From Bacillota bacterium (GTDB lineage Bacteria > Bacillota > Clostridia > Christensenellales > Aristaeellaceae), in the NCBI GenBank assembly GCA_023416585.1, contig JAEZHM010000074.1, positions 16,727 to 80,726 on the forward strand: 64,000 nt of DNA, in the 5' to 3' direction. Both the position numbers and the translations under genes were made by a program. Positions 34,687 through 43,438 of this stretch are shown here, in pieces. The stretch's first letter is position 1; each line of letters starts with the position of its first letter. The notes beneath the pieces are model-generated. The model had not been told where the DNA came from and did not search any database. It saw only the letters and a list, made by a program, of their open reading frames with translations.

Positions 34687-37451
34687 TGGCGTGGACATAT
34701 ACAGGTACGATTGCTGATTTTTATCAGGTAAGCAGTTTCTATGGTTGGGATGATGGTTCGAGTAAATACTACACAACGCCGTCTACAAAAAAAGCTCAGT
34801 TTTCCTATGGTACATCAGCCGTGCCAACAGGCTCCACTGTTCATTCTGCGACTATCACCTGTGCAAATTTCAACTCTGGATTGTATAGTGGAACAGGCAA
34901 AATCAATGATAGCACCGCAAAGACACAAGCTATAACCATTACACCCGGACAAGACACTATAGTTACCTATACATGGAAGTCAAACACAGGCGGTTCCCAA
35001 ACTTCTACTGGTGCTTATCATGAAGGTACTGCAAATTGGAAAAGCAATTCATTGACCGTATCCTACACGCCGCCTTACTCCGCTCCGTCCTGCATCAATG
35101 CAAAAATTAACGGCAGCACATCCAACCAATATGGGGCATCATCTGGAACAACTACATTAAGCTGGACAGGTGCAGGTGGCAGCTACAATGCCATACAGTA
35201 TTATGTCATATACCGCAGTGACAATAGTGGCGCATATTATCAGCTTGCCACCACCACTGACACTTCCTATGCGGTTTCCATTCCAGCCGGGCCCGGACAA
35301 AGCGCACGGTTCTATGTGTTTGCGGTTGGTGAATTTTCCAACTCTGCGGAAACATACAGCCCTTACCTGTATGCCTATTCCAGCGTAACCGCTCCGTCTG
35401 CGGTCAGTCTTTCCTCTGGCAGCACGATGCCAAATGCATCGGTTACGCTAAGTTGGTCCGGTGCTGGAAATGGTTCAGGCACATCGATAGCATATTATTC
35501 CGTTCAACGCTCCACTTCTCCGACAAGCGGATACGCCGAGATCAAAACCAGCACGGTTTCCCCTGCTGCTGTAAGCGAGTCTGCTCCTGGAACGTATTAT
35601 TACAAGGTAAAGGCGATCAGCAATGTGGCAGGGTATGACAGCGGCCTGTCTGCCCCATATGCAACACTGACCGTTGCGAATCCCAAATCCACCGTTACGC
35701 TGGACAAGTCCACTATTTCGATGGACGGAGCATCGCAGATTACTGCAACAGTCACACGGCTGGACGTTTCTTATACACATTCAATCCGTTGGTATATCAA
35801 TGGCACATACACGGAATCGCATACGGTTTCTGGCCTGACCGACACAAAGACGGTTCCGAAGGATTGGTGCAATGCCGTAACTGCCGGGGAATCAAGCGCA
35901 GCGTACTGCGAACTGACCACCTATTCGGGCGGCGCGGCAATTGGCATGGACACAAAAGGTTTCTCGGTGACAGTTCCTGCTTCGGAAAAGCCTGTGGTAG
36001 CCATTGCCTTTACGGGCATTAACACCTTTGAAGGTTTGTACCTAAAAGACATCAGCAGCGTTACGGTGAACGTGGCCACCACCAGGGCATCTTCGGCTGC
36101 GGTGACACAGATTACCCTGGCAGCTGATGGAACGCAGCAAACCTATGCTTCGGAAACGGCAAGCTACACGTCGAATGTGTACAGCGTTGCTGGGGAAAAA
36201 CCGTTTCTGGCAACGGCAAGGGATACCCGGTATCATCTGGGCAATACAAGCCGTTCTATTACCGTAACGGATTATTACACGCCAATGATCAGCATTTTGG
36301 AATGTTACAGGTGCAATGACGATGCGCCAACATTGACTGCTAATAATGATGGCACATGTATTGCTGTCAAAGCATCGTATACCATTTCGGCGGTTGGTAC
36401 AAATCAGGCCGTTACCTACAAGGCGTTTTATCGTCAGTCCGGCACATCAGCATGGAGCGCCGGAGTGAATTTGCCGAATGAAGTCAAGACCAAAATTGCC
36501 ACTGGAATTAGTACCGACTATGCGTATGATGTCAAGATTGAAGTTGCTGACAAAGTAGGACAGACAACGCGAAAGCAGGACTTAATTTCTCCATCGGCGC
36601 GACTGTTTGATTTTCGTACTACTGGCGCGGCCTTTGGGCGCACCGCAGTGGTAGCTAATCGCTTTCTATTGCCGCCCACATGGGACATGGAGTATAAGGG
36701 ACAAACGCTGGATGCTAGGTTTTCCAATGTTAATCATGACCATGCTAGCCTTGTAGGGTATAGGGGATGGATAAATGCTCCCGGTAAGGACGCCAATGTT
36801 GTAGAAAATGGGGTTGCTTTTTCATATGCAAACAACGCCCCTTATTCAGGGCCTCTTGTAACTTTTAGTCCCAACGGATATGAGTTGCAGCTATCTGCAG
36901 CATATAACGATGCGAATGGGGCGTTATCATTCCGTACAAGGAATGGTGATAATGCAACATTTAACCCATGGAGAACAGTGATCCATTCTGGTAACATTGG
37001 AAATCAATCGGTCAACTACGCAAACAGCGCAGGAGGGGCATGGCCCTATCGTATAGGTGGAGTGGTGATGAATTTCAATTGGTCTGGCCAGAGCGGTCAA
37101 CCACCATGGCTTTGGGGTGGATCGGATGGTGCGAATATGTATGTGTACAACCCATCCAATTTTAGTGTAAACTATGCAACGAGTGCAGGCAGTGCAGGTG
37201 GTGCAAGCCCTGGATTTACGGTTACTGGTGCGAGTGGGAGAACTACATCGATTGAATCGTGGAATACAAGTTTTTCACATTACAGTACAAATGCTGATAA
37301 CGGGCATTGGTTCAATAAGACATTATATGCTGCTGGGGAAATATTTACAGGCCCATCTTACAATCAGCGTGTGTTCCATACTGGGAATACGATGTTTGGG
37401 TCATCTCTCCCTGGTGCTTCGTACACTGGACAAATCTTTTTTAGGACATGA
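34686..37451 (+). CDS. Large tail fibre with FN3-like domains and exchangeable tip
   Basis: A 921-residue protein. ATG 34686 overlaps the previous TAA by one base, with GGAGGG upstream. The N-terminal 130 residues resemble the start of the 14783 fibre. Residues 135-340 are FN3-like (TTTLSWTGAGGSYNAIQYY, ASVTLSWSGAGNGSGTSIAY). Two further Ig-like parts follow. The C-terminal 260 residues hold GPLVTFSPNGYELQLSA, FRTRNGDNATFNPWR and PPWLWGGSDGANMYVYNPSN, shared with the partial fibre at 1-657. The last residues, MFGSSLPGASYTGQIFFRT, match the end of the broken collagen fibre. The tip is thus shared among three modules in this window. Confidence 0.85.
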   Translation: MAWTYTGTIADFYQVSSFYGWDDGSSKYYTTPSTKKAQFSYGTSAVPTGSTVHSATITCANFNSGLYSGTGKINDSTAKTQAITITPGQDTIVTYTWKSNTGGSQTSTGAYHEGTANWKSNSLTVSYTPPYSAPSCINAKINGSTSNQYGASSGTTTLSWTGAGGSYNAIQYYVIYRSDNSGAYYQLATTTDTSYAVSIPAGPGQSARFYVFAVGEFSNSAETYSPYLYAYSSVTAPSAVSLSSGSTMPNASVTLSWSGAGNGSGTSIAYYSVQRSTSPTSGYAEIKTSTVSPAAVSESAPGTYYYKVKAISNVAGYDSGLSAPYATLTVANPKSTVTLDKSTISMDGASQITATVTRLDVSYTHSIRWYINGTYTESHTVSGLTDTKTVPKDWCNAVTAGESSAAYCELTTYSGGAAIGMDTKGFSVTVPASEKPVVAIAFTGINTFEGLYLKDISSVTVNVATTRASSAAVTQITLAADGTQQTYASETASYTSNVYSVAGEKPFLATARDTRYHLGNTSRSITVTDYYTPMISILECYRCNDDAPTLTANNDGTCIAVKASYTISAVGTNQAVTYKAFYRQSGTSAWSAGVNLPNEVKTKIATGISTDYAYDVKIEVADKVGQTTRKQDLISPSARLFDFRTTGAAFGRTAVVANRFLLPPTWDMEYKGQTLDARFSNVNHDHASLVGYRGWINAPGKDANVVENGVAFSYANNAPYSGPLVTFSPNGYELQLSAAYNDANGALSFRTRNGDNATFNPWRTVIHSGNIGNQSVNYANSAGGAWPYRIGGVVMNFNWSGQSGQPPWLWGGSDGANMYVYNPSNFSVNYATSAGSAGGASPGFTVTGASGRTTSIESWNTSFSHYSTNADNGHWFNKTLYAAGEIFTGPSYNQRVFHTGNTMFGSSLPGASYTGQIFFRT

Positions 37452-37463
37452 TAAGGTGGGTTT

Positions 37464-38084
37464 ATGGCTGTAAGAAAAAGTTTTGTTTGGAATGGTTCAG
37501 CATGGGCAGAGTGTACTCCTTTTGTTTGGAATGGGTCGGCGTGGGCCATACAACATACTAATGTTTGGAACGGCAGTGGTTGGCTGGAAATTTCCAACTG
37601 GGTAAATGCAGGGCCGTACCCAACAGTTGCAATGACATCAACAAATACCCCTACTCCTTTCCAATGCGCGGCATCCTCAAACTACAACACAAGCACTTAC
37701 AGAGAGTATAGAGCATTCAACAGAGACAATTCAAATGATTACTGTTGGTTGTCATCCAGTTCTGATAGTGCACCTTGGTTAAGCCTGTACATGGGCGGTG
37801 CGGCATTGATAAATATCTATATTGTGCTTACAAATCGTAATAGTACTGCTGTCGCTGGCATATATGCCGCTAATATACAGGGTAGTAACGATAACACTAA
37901 TTGGATGACGATAGGAGATATTTCCGGAAGAAATGGGGATACAGTAAATTATTCCAGCACCCATTATTGCTGGAATTCCGATGATGCGTACACTTGGGTT
38001 AGGATATGCCCCACAAATTGGAGAGGGAAGCCGTCATACGTTGCGATTGGTGAGATGACTGTATACGGTCAGGTAGCAACATAA
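37464..38084 (+). CDS. Adhesin with WNGSAW repeats and F5/8 (discoidin)-like domain, copy 2
   Basis: A 206-residue protein from ATG 37464. Three VWNGSAWA-type repeats open it. The discoidin-like domain follows: YRAFNRDNSNDYCWLSSSSD, APWLSLYMGGAALINIYIVL, NIQGSNDNTNWMTIGD and YVAIGEMTVYGQVAT. It aligns along its full length with 3788-4420, with differences concentrated in short loops. It probably binds a glycan at the tip of the short-tail fibre. The DNA is more AT-rich than the capsid genes. Confidence 0.72.
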   Translation: MAVRKSFVWNGSAWAECTPFVWNGSAWAIQHTNVWNGSGWLEISNWVNAGPYPTVAMTSTNTPTPFQCAASSNYNTSTYREYRAFNRDNSNDYCWLSSSSDSAPWLSLYMGGAALINIYIVLTNRNSTAVAGIYAANIQGSNDNTNWMTIGDISGRNGDTVNYSSTHYCWNSDDAYTWVRICPTNWRGKPSYVAIGEMTVYGQVAT

Positions 38085-38097
38085 GGAGGCAAATAGA

Positions 38098-38437
38098 ATG
38101 AAAATTGTTGTAGGAAAACAACTTTTGATGCCGTCCCGATAGTTGACGGCAGTGTTACTGTAGGTGGTCAACTTGTTGAGTGCATTAAGCTGATCACTAA
38201 TAAACCATTAGCAAAGAACAAATTCAGGCCTTAATAAGCAACCCGTGGGAAGAATATGATGCAGCCGATACGCTATTGGCTATAGTGAGCGGTTACAACA
38301 CGACGCATCTTGCATCTGTTTCGTTTTTAAAAGTGCCAAAAATAGCAAGAGAAAATGAAGAACTCAAGAATGCTCTTGCGGCAAAGGACGCAAAGATGCA
38401 TGCCGCCTTGGCATTGCTTGGAACCCCACAGCCTTGA
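38098..38437 (+). pseudogene. Small fibre-module protein (MKIVAG family), copy 3, two frameshifts
   Basis: ATG 38098 behind AAGGAGG gives MKIVVGK, then two -1 shifts, near 38118 (AAAA run) and 38207 (AAAG), restore homology to copies 1 and 2: TTFDAVPIVDGSVTVGGQLV, then EQIQALISNPWEEYD, and finally VPKIARENEELKNALAAKD. Without the shifts it ends after 14 residues. Both breaks are in or near A-runs, so sequencing error is as likely as decay. The position directly after the adhesin is conserved. Confidence 0.75.
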
Positions 38438-38451
38438 TAGGAGGAATCCAA

Positions 38452-38616
38452 ATGGTGATTGACAGCATGGAACAAAAGGAACTACTTCTTGATATTATCC
38501 AGGCCGCGCCATGGAATGGCAATTATCAGCAACTTAAAGCAACCGTTAAACTGCTTGACGAACTATTAATGGCTGTTTCGAGTGCAGACATCAAACAGGA
38601 AGCGGTGAAGCCGTGA
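38452..38616 (+). CDS. Small fibre-module/lysis-proximal protein
   Basis: A 54-residue protein; ATG 38452 is preferred because AGGAGG lies 8 bases upstream. EQKELLLDIIQAAPWNGNYQ aligns with EQQRGLLMQIINAAPISGPY of the 1583-1825 product; this one lacks the charged C-terminal tail. Its stop overlaps the endolysin GTG (GTGA), implying translational coupling to lysis. Function unknown. Confidence 0.6.
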   Translation: MVIDSMEQKELLLDIIQAAPWNGNYQQLKATVKLLDELLMAVSSADIKQEAVKP

Positions 38617-39425
38617 ACAAGGCAAAAATAATCCGTGAATGGGCAATCAGCAAGGTTGGTTGCCCATATATTTTTGCCGCAAACGGGCAGAAATGTACGC
38701 CAGTGTACCGGGAAAATCAGATGAAAAACAAGCCGGATTACGCCGCTAACATCAAAAAATACTGTCCTGTTTTATCCGGTAAGCAGACTGCATGCAACGG
38801 ATGTAAATACAAGGATAAGCCGTCATACGACTGTTCTGGCCTGACCAAAGAAGCCGCCAAGCTGATTGGCCTTGCCGTGCCGCACGGCGCTTCAAGTCAG
38901 TGGAAGGGGGATTACTGGGATGCTAAAGGCCCGATTGCAGGAATGCCCAGGGGCAAGGTGTGTTTTGTGTTCAACGAAATGGAATCGGCTGACCCTATGG
39001 GACATGTTGGTATCTATCTGGGCGATGGTTATGTTGTGGATGCTCGCGGACATGCCTATGGCGTCAAGCATTCCGCCTTAACCAGTTATGCCTGGGACTA
39101 TTACGGAATTCTGAAAGGCTTGGATGAAGAGGGTGAAACTGTGAGCGAACCAAGTTATTTGACAATTCACTGCAAGGGCTTTGCTGTGGAAAAGCTGCAA
39201 ACCTTGCTGAACAACGCCGGTTACAATTGCGGCACGGTGGACGGCATCTTTGGCCCCAAGACGGAAGCTGCGGTTAAGCAGCTGCAAGCCGCCAGCCATC
39301 TGCCCGAAACCGGGATAGTGGACGAACCTACCCAAAGGGCTTTGGAATCGGCGCAGACGGTTTTGGAACCAAGCGCAAAGGCGTTGGCACAGGCTGTGTA
39401 CGAAGTGATCAAAAATTATTTATGA
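38613..39425 (+). CDS. Endolysin: NlpC/P60 domain plus peptidoglycan-binding domain
   Basis: A 270-residue protein from GTG 38613, coupled to the upstream gene. Residues 1-155 are NlpC/P60: catalytic Cys74 in SYDCSGLTKEA, His131 in DPMGHVGIYLGDGY, and a third polar residue in VVDARGH (143-147). Extra cysteines (positions 51, 61, 64) lie in an insertion. Residues about 165-235 are a PG_binding_1 domain (GFAVEKLQTLLNNAGY, GTVDGIFGPKTEAAVKQLQA). It has no signal peptide, so release would depend on the holins downstream. It cleaves the peptide stem of peptidoglycan at cell lysis. Confidence 0.9.
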   Translation: MNKAKIIREWAISKVGCPYIFAANGQKCTPVYRENQMKNKPDYAANIKKYCPVLSGKQTACNGCKYKDKPSYDCSGLTKEAAKLIGLAVPHGASSQWKGDYWDAKGPIAGMPRGKVCFVFNEMESADPMGHVGIYLGDGYVVDARGHAYGVKHSALTSYAWDYYGILKGLDEEGETVSEPSYLTIHCKGFAVEKLQTLLNNAGYNCGTVDGIFGPKTEAAVKQLQAASHLPETGIVDEPTQRALESAQTVLEPSAKALAQAVYEVIKNYL

Positions 39426-39435
39426 GGTGGACAGC

Positions 39436-39699
39436 ATGCAGCTTTTAAAGGACTATTGGTGGCTGATTACAACGGTGTTGGCAGTTGTCGCCTATATTAC
39501 GGCAACAGCGATCAAAGCCCATGACCTTTTGCGGCGGCTAGAATGCGTGGAAGACCGGCAAAAGCAGGAGCGGGAAGACATAGCCATGCTCCTGCAGGCA
39601 CAGTTTGCTACGCTGGACGGACTCAAGCAATTAAAGTGTGACGGCAGTGTCACAAATGCCTATGAAACCATGCAGCAGTATGTACTTTCACGACATTAA
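39436..39699 (+). CDS. Holin-like small membrane protein
   Basis: An 87-residue protein from ATG 39436, with GAGGTGG upstream; a GTG at 39427 is possible. One N-terminal membrane segment (WWLITTVLAVVAYITATAI) is followed by a charged coiled-coil region (LLRRLECVEDRQKQEREDIA). Small proteins of this form sit beside endolysins in Firmicutes phages and act as holins or XhlA-like partners. It starts 11 bases after the endolysin stop. Confidence 0.6.
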   Translation: MQLLKDYWWLITTVLAVVAYITATAIKAHDLLRRLECVEDRQKQEREDIAMLLQAQFATLDGLKQLKCDGSVTNAYETMQQYVLSRH

Positions 39700-39711
39700 G
39701 GAGGGAAATAT

Positions 39712-39900
39712 ATGCAGAACCGTTTTCAATCCAAGGTCACCTGGGCGACTATCGCTTCCCTGGTCCTGTCCATGCTGGTCACCACCGGCATCCTGCAGCC
39801 CACACAGTCCACCGTAATAAACGGCGTTGCGGTTGCCGTGCTGGACGCGCTGGTTGTGTTCGGGATTCTGAACAATCCCACCGATCCTGAGAAGTTTTAG
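39712..39900 (+). CDS. Phage holin
   Basis: A 62-residue protein from ATG 39712 behind AAGGAGGG. Two hydrophobic segments (WATIASLVLSMLVTTGIL and INGVAVAVLDALVVFGIL) are followed by NNPTDPEKF, an ending typical of small Firmicutes phage holins. It would form the membrane lesion that lets the signal-less endolysin out. It completes the lysis cassette and a stem-loop follows. Confidence 0.78.
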   Translation: MQNRFQSKVTWATIASLVLSMLVTTGILQPTQSTVINGVAVAVLDALVVFGILNNPTDPEKF

Positions 39901-39935
39901 GGAAGCGGCTCGAACATAATTGAGACAGAAAGAGC

Positions 39936-39963
39936 GCCCCCGGCAAATTGCCGGGGGCATTTC
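39936..39963 (+). terminator. Stem-loop after the lysis cassette
   Basis: A perfect 9-bp stem GCCCCCGGC/GCCGGGGGC (39936-39944 with 39950-39958) with loop AAATT, followed by ATTTC. The T-run is short, so termination may be partial. Confidence 0.6.
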
Positions 39964-39984
39964 AAGCTATAAGGAGTGGTATGT

Positions 39985-41124
39985 ATGGCATCCGGCTATA
40001 CACTGGAATCCCTGATTGAGGATCTCAAGAAGAACACCTATACGCCCAGGACGGAGGCGGAGCTGAAAGCATCCGCGGAAAGTCGCTATAAGGCGGCGTA
40101 CGACCAGAAAAGGCTGGATGCCCAGCAGGCAGCCGACACCAATCAGCTGGCTTTGAATAGGCAGCTTGCCAGCGTGGACACGAGTTATGGCAAGATGAAG
40201 GAAGCAAGCGCGAAACAGTATGAGGATGCTTCCTCCCGAGCGGACCGATTGGCCTTATCCAGCGGGATGAACCGCAGCAGCTACAACATGGCCACACAGG
40301 CGAATATCGCGATTGCTAAGAACAAGGCGCAGCAGGAGATTGCCGATCAGGAAGCGCTTACCCGCACCGGCATCGAAGATCAAAAAACATTGCTGGCCCG
40401 GCAGCTTTCAGGTCTGCTGACGCAATATTCAGCCTCTCAGGCAGCTGATACTTTGGCCTATCTGGATGAGTTGGAACTTAAGGAGTATGACCGCTCCACA
40501 GCGGCCAATGACAAATCCAATACCCTGGCGATGCAGATTTACCAGTTCGCCAACCAGAAAGAGCAGCAGGAAAATGCCGAGTCGCAATGGCTGAAGCAGT
40601 TCAACGAACAGATCAGGCAGTACGATTCCAGCTTGACCGAACAGGCCCGGCAGTACAATGAATCCCTGACTGAGCAGAAGAGGGCCACCGACCTTAGCAG
40701 CAAGTACAATTATAACCAACTTGCGGAGAATATCAGACAGTTTGATACGCAACTTGCGGAAAGCACCCGCCAGTTTGAAGCACAACAGGCCGAGAGCAAG
40801 CGGCAGTTTGATGCGTCTCTTACTGAGCAGCAGCGTCAATATGATACAAGCACGGTGGAAGGCAAGCGGCAATTTGAAGCATCCCTTAACCAGCAGCAAA
40901 AGCAAATGCTGGAGGATATTCGCCAGTTTGACGCCCAGCTGGCCGAAAATCAGCGGCAGTTTAATGTGCTGCATCCGGCGAAGAAGAGCAGCAGCTCGGC
41001 CAATAAAAATACGAATTCGAATACGGGTAGTAACGGATATTTGCCAAACATGTCGCTATTTAACATTGATCTTAGCAAAACGATTGATGAAATTGTCGAC
41101 TGGTTTCGCGGGAGCGGCAAGTAA
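39985..41124 (+). CDS. Long coiled-coil protein with 11-residue repeats
   Basis: A 379-residue protein; ATG 39985 has AAGGAG 8 bases upstream. It is almost entirely helical and rich in Q, A, E and S. From about residue 205 it has an 11-residue (hendecad) repeat: RQFDTQLAEST, RQFEAQQAESK, RQFDASLTEQQ, RQYDTSTVEGK, RQFEASLNQQQ, RQFDAQLAENQ. A serine/asparagine linker and a C-terminal helix end it. Hendecads form long straight or membrane-active rods. Position after lysis is odd for a structural gene; candidates are an internal or ejection protein that would lengthen a short tail, or a late-added cargo protein. The family is not recognised. Confidence 0.65.
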   Translation: MASGYTLESLIEDLKKNTYTPRTEAELKASAESRYKAAYDQKRLDAQQAADTNQLALNRQLASVDTSYGKMKEASAKQYEDASSRADRLALSSGMNRSSYNMATQANIAIAKNKAQQEIADQEALTRTGIEDQKTLLARQLSGLLTQYSASQAADTLAYLDELELKEYDRSTAANDKSNTLAMQIYQFANQKEQQENAESQWLKQFNEQIRQYDSSLTEQARQYNESLTEQKRATDLSSKYNYNQLAENIRQFDTQLAESTRQFEAQQAESKRQFDASLTEQQRQYDTSTVEGKRQFEASLNQQQKQMLEDIRQFDAQLAENQRQFNVLHPAKKSSSSANKNTNSNTGSNGYLPNMSLFNIDLSKTIDEIVDWFRGSGK

Positions 41125-41187
41125 TCTGATAATTGTGATCCTGTTTATTCTGAGCCAAAATCAATGAGAATATAGAAGGAGCAGCAT

Positions 41188-41322
41188 ATTCCCGAAAAAC
41201 CAAAGGAAAAGAACATTCGCAAGAGAAGTGGTGGTTTCCTACAGGGCTTGGGCTTAGGCTACACCATTGGCACGCCCGTGGTCTCCACGGTGAATGTGGA
41301 TGATATAAAAGACCATGTTTAG
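41188..41322 (+). pseudogene. Short remnant frame after the phage cluster
   Basis: Behind GAAGGAG, a 44-codon frame starting at ATT reads IPEKPKEKNIRKRSGGFLQG and LGLGYTIGTPVVSTVNVDD. There is no normal start codon. The frame to its right (41323-41460) is also broken. It is probably the worn 3' edge of the phage cluster. No family is recognised. Confidence 0.3.
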
Positions 41323-41457
41323 CCTTCTGGCGAGAGCTGCATCGAGGACGTGCTGGTGGCCGGGAATCCATCGGCCAGAACAAGGCCTATACCCTGCCTT
41401 CTCACTGCTACATTCTCCTGAATGGCGACAACGGCATCAACGTGCTCCGTGATAACA

Positions 41458-41504
41458 CAAAAAATATCGGCCCCTGCGCAGTTACCGCTGACCGCGCAGG
41501 GGCC
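41458..41504 (-). terminator. Intrinsic terminator of the decarboxylase beta-subunit gene
   Basis: A perfect 11-bp stem GGCCCCTGCGC/GCGCAGGGGCC (41469-41479 with 41494-41504), followed on the minus strand by GATATTTTTTG. Its orientation fits the gene ending at 41566. Confidence 0.8.
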
Positions 41505-41565
41505 ATGTTCATATCAATTCTACCGTCCTGTTTGAAGATATCCGCCCGCCAGGCTCGACACCCAG

Positions 41566-42772
41566 CTACTTGATTAGTGGGATGATGGTAACATAGAGGC
41601 CGGTCAGTATAGCGGTAGTGATAACGCCGCCAATGTTTGGGCCCATTGCGTATTGCAGTATAAAACTGTAGGGGTTTGCTTTCGTGGCTTCCTTTTGCGC
41701 AACCTTGGCCGTAGTCGGCACGCAGGACACACCGGCGATGCCGATGATGGGATTGAAATTCTTTTTGTTGATAAGGTAGACGATGTATCCCCCAATGATA
41801 CCTCCAATGCCGGAAAAAAGCAGGGCCAGCATACCCAGCACCAGCAGGATCAGGATTTTGGGGTTTAGGATGGTACTTGCGTCGCACAGAACGCCCAGCA
41901 TAAAGCCAAGGAAGAAAGTCGCGCCGTAAAGGAACACATTTTCGATCAGTTGGGTATACTTTGTGATACCTGACTCGCGGATGCCGATGCCGACAAACAA
42001 GCTTACAAAAAGCGGTGCGGCCACCGGGAAAAGAAGGCAGAGTACGGCATTGGCGACAATAGCAAAAATAAGCTTTTGCAGGGACGTTACGTTATAGTTT
42101 TTATGGGACACAACCGGCTGCCCACGGTAGCGTTTGGGTACAAACAACCTGATAAGGAACGGATATCCGCCGTATGTTAAGCTCAGATAGAGATACGCAA
42201 CAATGGTTATCGGCACAAACAGATCCTTGGCAAGCATAAGAGATGTGTATAGCACCATCGGCCCATCAGCTCCGCCAATAACGGAAACGGCGGCCGCTTC
42301 ACCATAGGATAAGCCAAAGGCCGTAGCAATCGGGAAGGTAAGAACGGTGCTAAGTTCGGCGAACATGGCGATCAGCATGCTGGTAAACGGATAGGCAAGC
42401 AGGAAGCTTATATCCGTAATTACGCCGATGCCCATAAAGACCAGGCAGGCGATAAGTCCGTTGCTAAACGTGAAAGTATAGATCGGCTGCAAAAAATCGA
42501 CCTGGAGGATGTTCATCAAATTATCTGCGCCCGAAGCGAGAGGATCTATAATAATATTGCCAAGCTGAACCTGGGAAAGGAATAGGACGCCGGCATGTAC
42601 GGCTACCATGCCAAACCCCATCGGGATCATGATCAGCGGCTCCAGAATTTCCTTTTTGCCCAGATATACCAGAAGAATGCTTAAAAAATATCAATACAAT
42701 CCGGAAAATTGCTACCAAAGGATCCTGTATAAACAGGGATGATATGCCTTGAAATAAGTTTGTCAAGATCAT
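41566..42772 (-). pseudogene. Na+-translocating decarboxylase beta subunit, one frameshift
   Basis: The main frame (41566-42630, from MIPMGFGMVAVHAG) is a polytopic membrane protein with OadB/GcdB/MmdB signatures: AVSVIGGADGPMVLYTS, GIAGVSCVPTTAKVAQKEA and YAMGPNIGGVITTAILTG. The missing N-terminus lies in another frame (MILTNLFQGISSLFIQDPLV, from 42772). The two join if one base is removed from the six-A run at 42683-42688, giving ...LSILLVYLGKKEILEPLIMI.... The protein couples biotin-carrier decarboxylation to Na+ export. No alpha or gamma subunit is adjacent. The gene is either a recent pseudogene or carries a homopolymer sequencing error. Confidence 0.85.
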
Positions 42773-42835
42773 GTGTGTTGGCTTATCCTTTCTGCAGGCG
42801 CTAAATCGTTTTTACCGTACATAATCAGCTCTTAG

Positions 42836-43149
42836 AGCCGAACTTGGCATGAAACTTTTTGACAGGGTTGGAAACAGGATCTCATTGAATGAAAACGGAA
42901 AGCTCCTGTTCGAATATCGACGCCATCAAAAGGGCCGTGATAGCCGATATCGGCGTCTCGCTTATTCCGCAAATTTTCGCTTTTCTGGAGCTTCAGGCGG
43001 GCTATTTGGTAAAACGTCCATTGGATGGGAAAACGATACGCTATCCATATAATCTGGTGTATAACCTGAACAGGTATCTGCCTCTTGCCGCAGAGAAGTT
43101 TATTTCGCTTTTGCGCCAGCATGTAAGCAGTTTGAATCTTCTGGGATAG
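42836..43149 (+). pseudogene. LysR-type regulator remnant with internal deletion
   Basis: The frame through GMKLFDRVGNRISLNENGKL LFEY is the end of a LysR helix-turn-helix domain (G-x-x-L-F-x-R...L-T-x-x-G). Homology then jumps, in a shifted frame, to the C-terminus of the effector domain (AIKRAVIADIGVSLIPQIFA, then YLVKRPLDGKTIRYPYN). The first 40 residues and the central domain are missing. It is divergent to the broken decarboxylase gene, which it may once have controlled. Confidence 0.65.
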
Positions 43150-43286
43150 GGCCCTTGGCATGACACGGATGATTATTCCTACAGCAGTTGCCATGTATAC
43201 CTGCTTGCGACAACACTTGTGAATTCTACTCTTGCATATGAAGCTAAAATTATATGTGTGCTTTATGTGTATTTGGCGTTGGCAGC

Positions 43287-43315
43287 TTTACTTCATATAA
43301 TATGGCGTGTATAAT
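43287..43315 (+). promoter_or_regulatory. Candidate sigma-A promoter for the RCC1/LRR protein
   Basis: TTTACT (43287-43292), a 17-base spacer, and TATAAT (43310-43315), about 120 bases before the gene. Confidence 0.4.
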
Positions 43316-43438
43316 TTTGTTAACAAATGCAGAATGAGGCGATATATATAGAATATGTCGTAGTCCATTTTGTGATTGGCCAGCCTGGGCAAAGCAGCTG
43401 ATGATATACCGCACAAAAGAGCCCCGGAGGATATACGA

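Noticed and set aside
1..41124. Diversity-generating retroelement acting on the fibre tips
   Set aside because: No reverse transcriptase or template/variable repeat pair with adenine-specific differences was seen.
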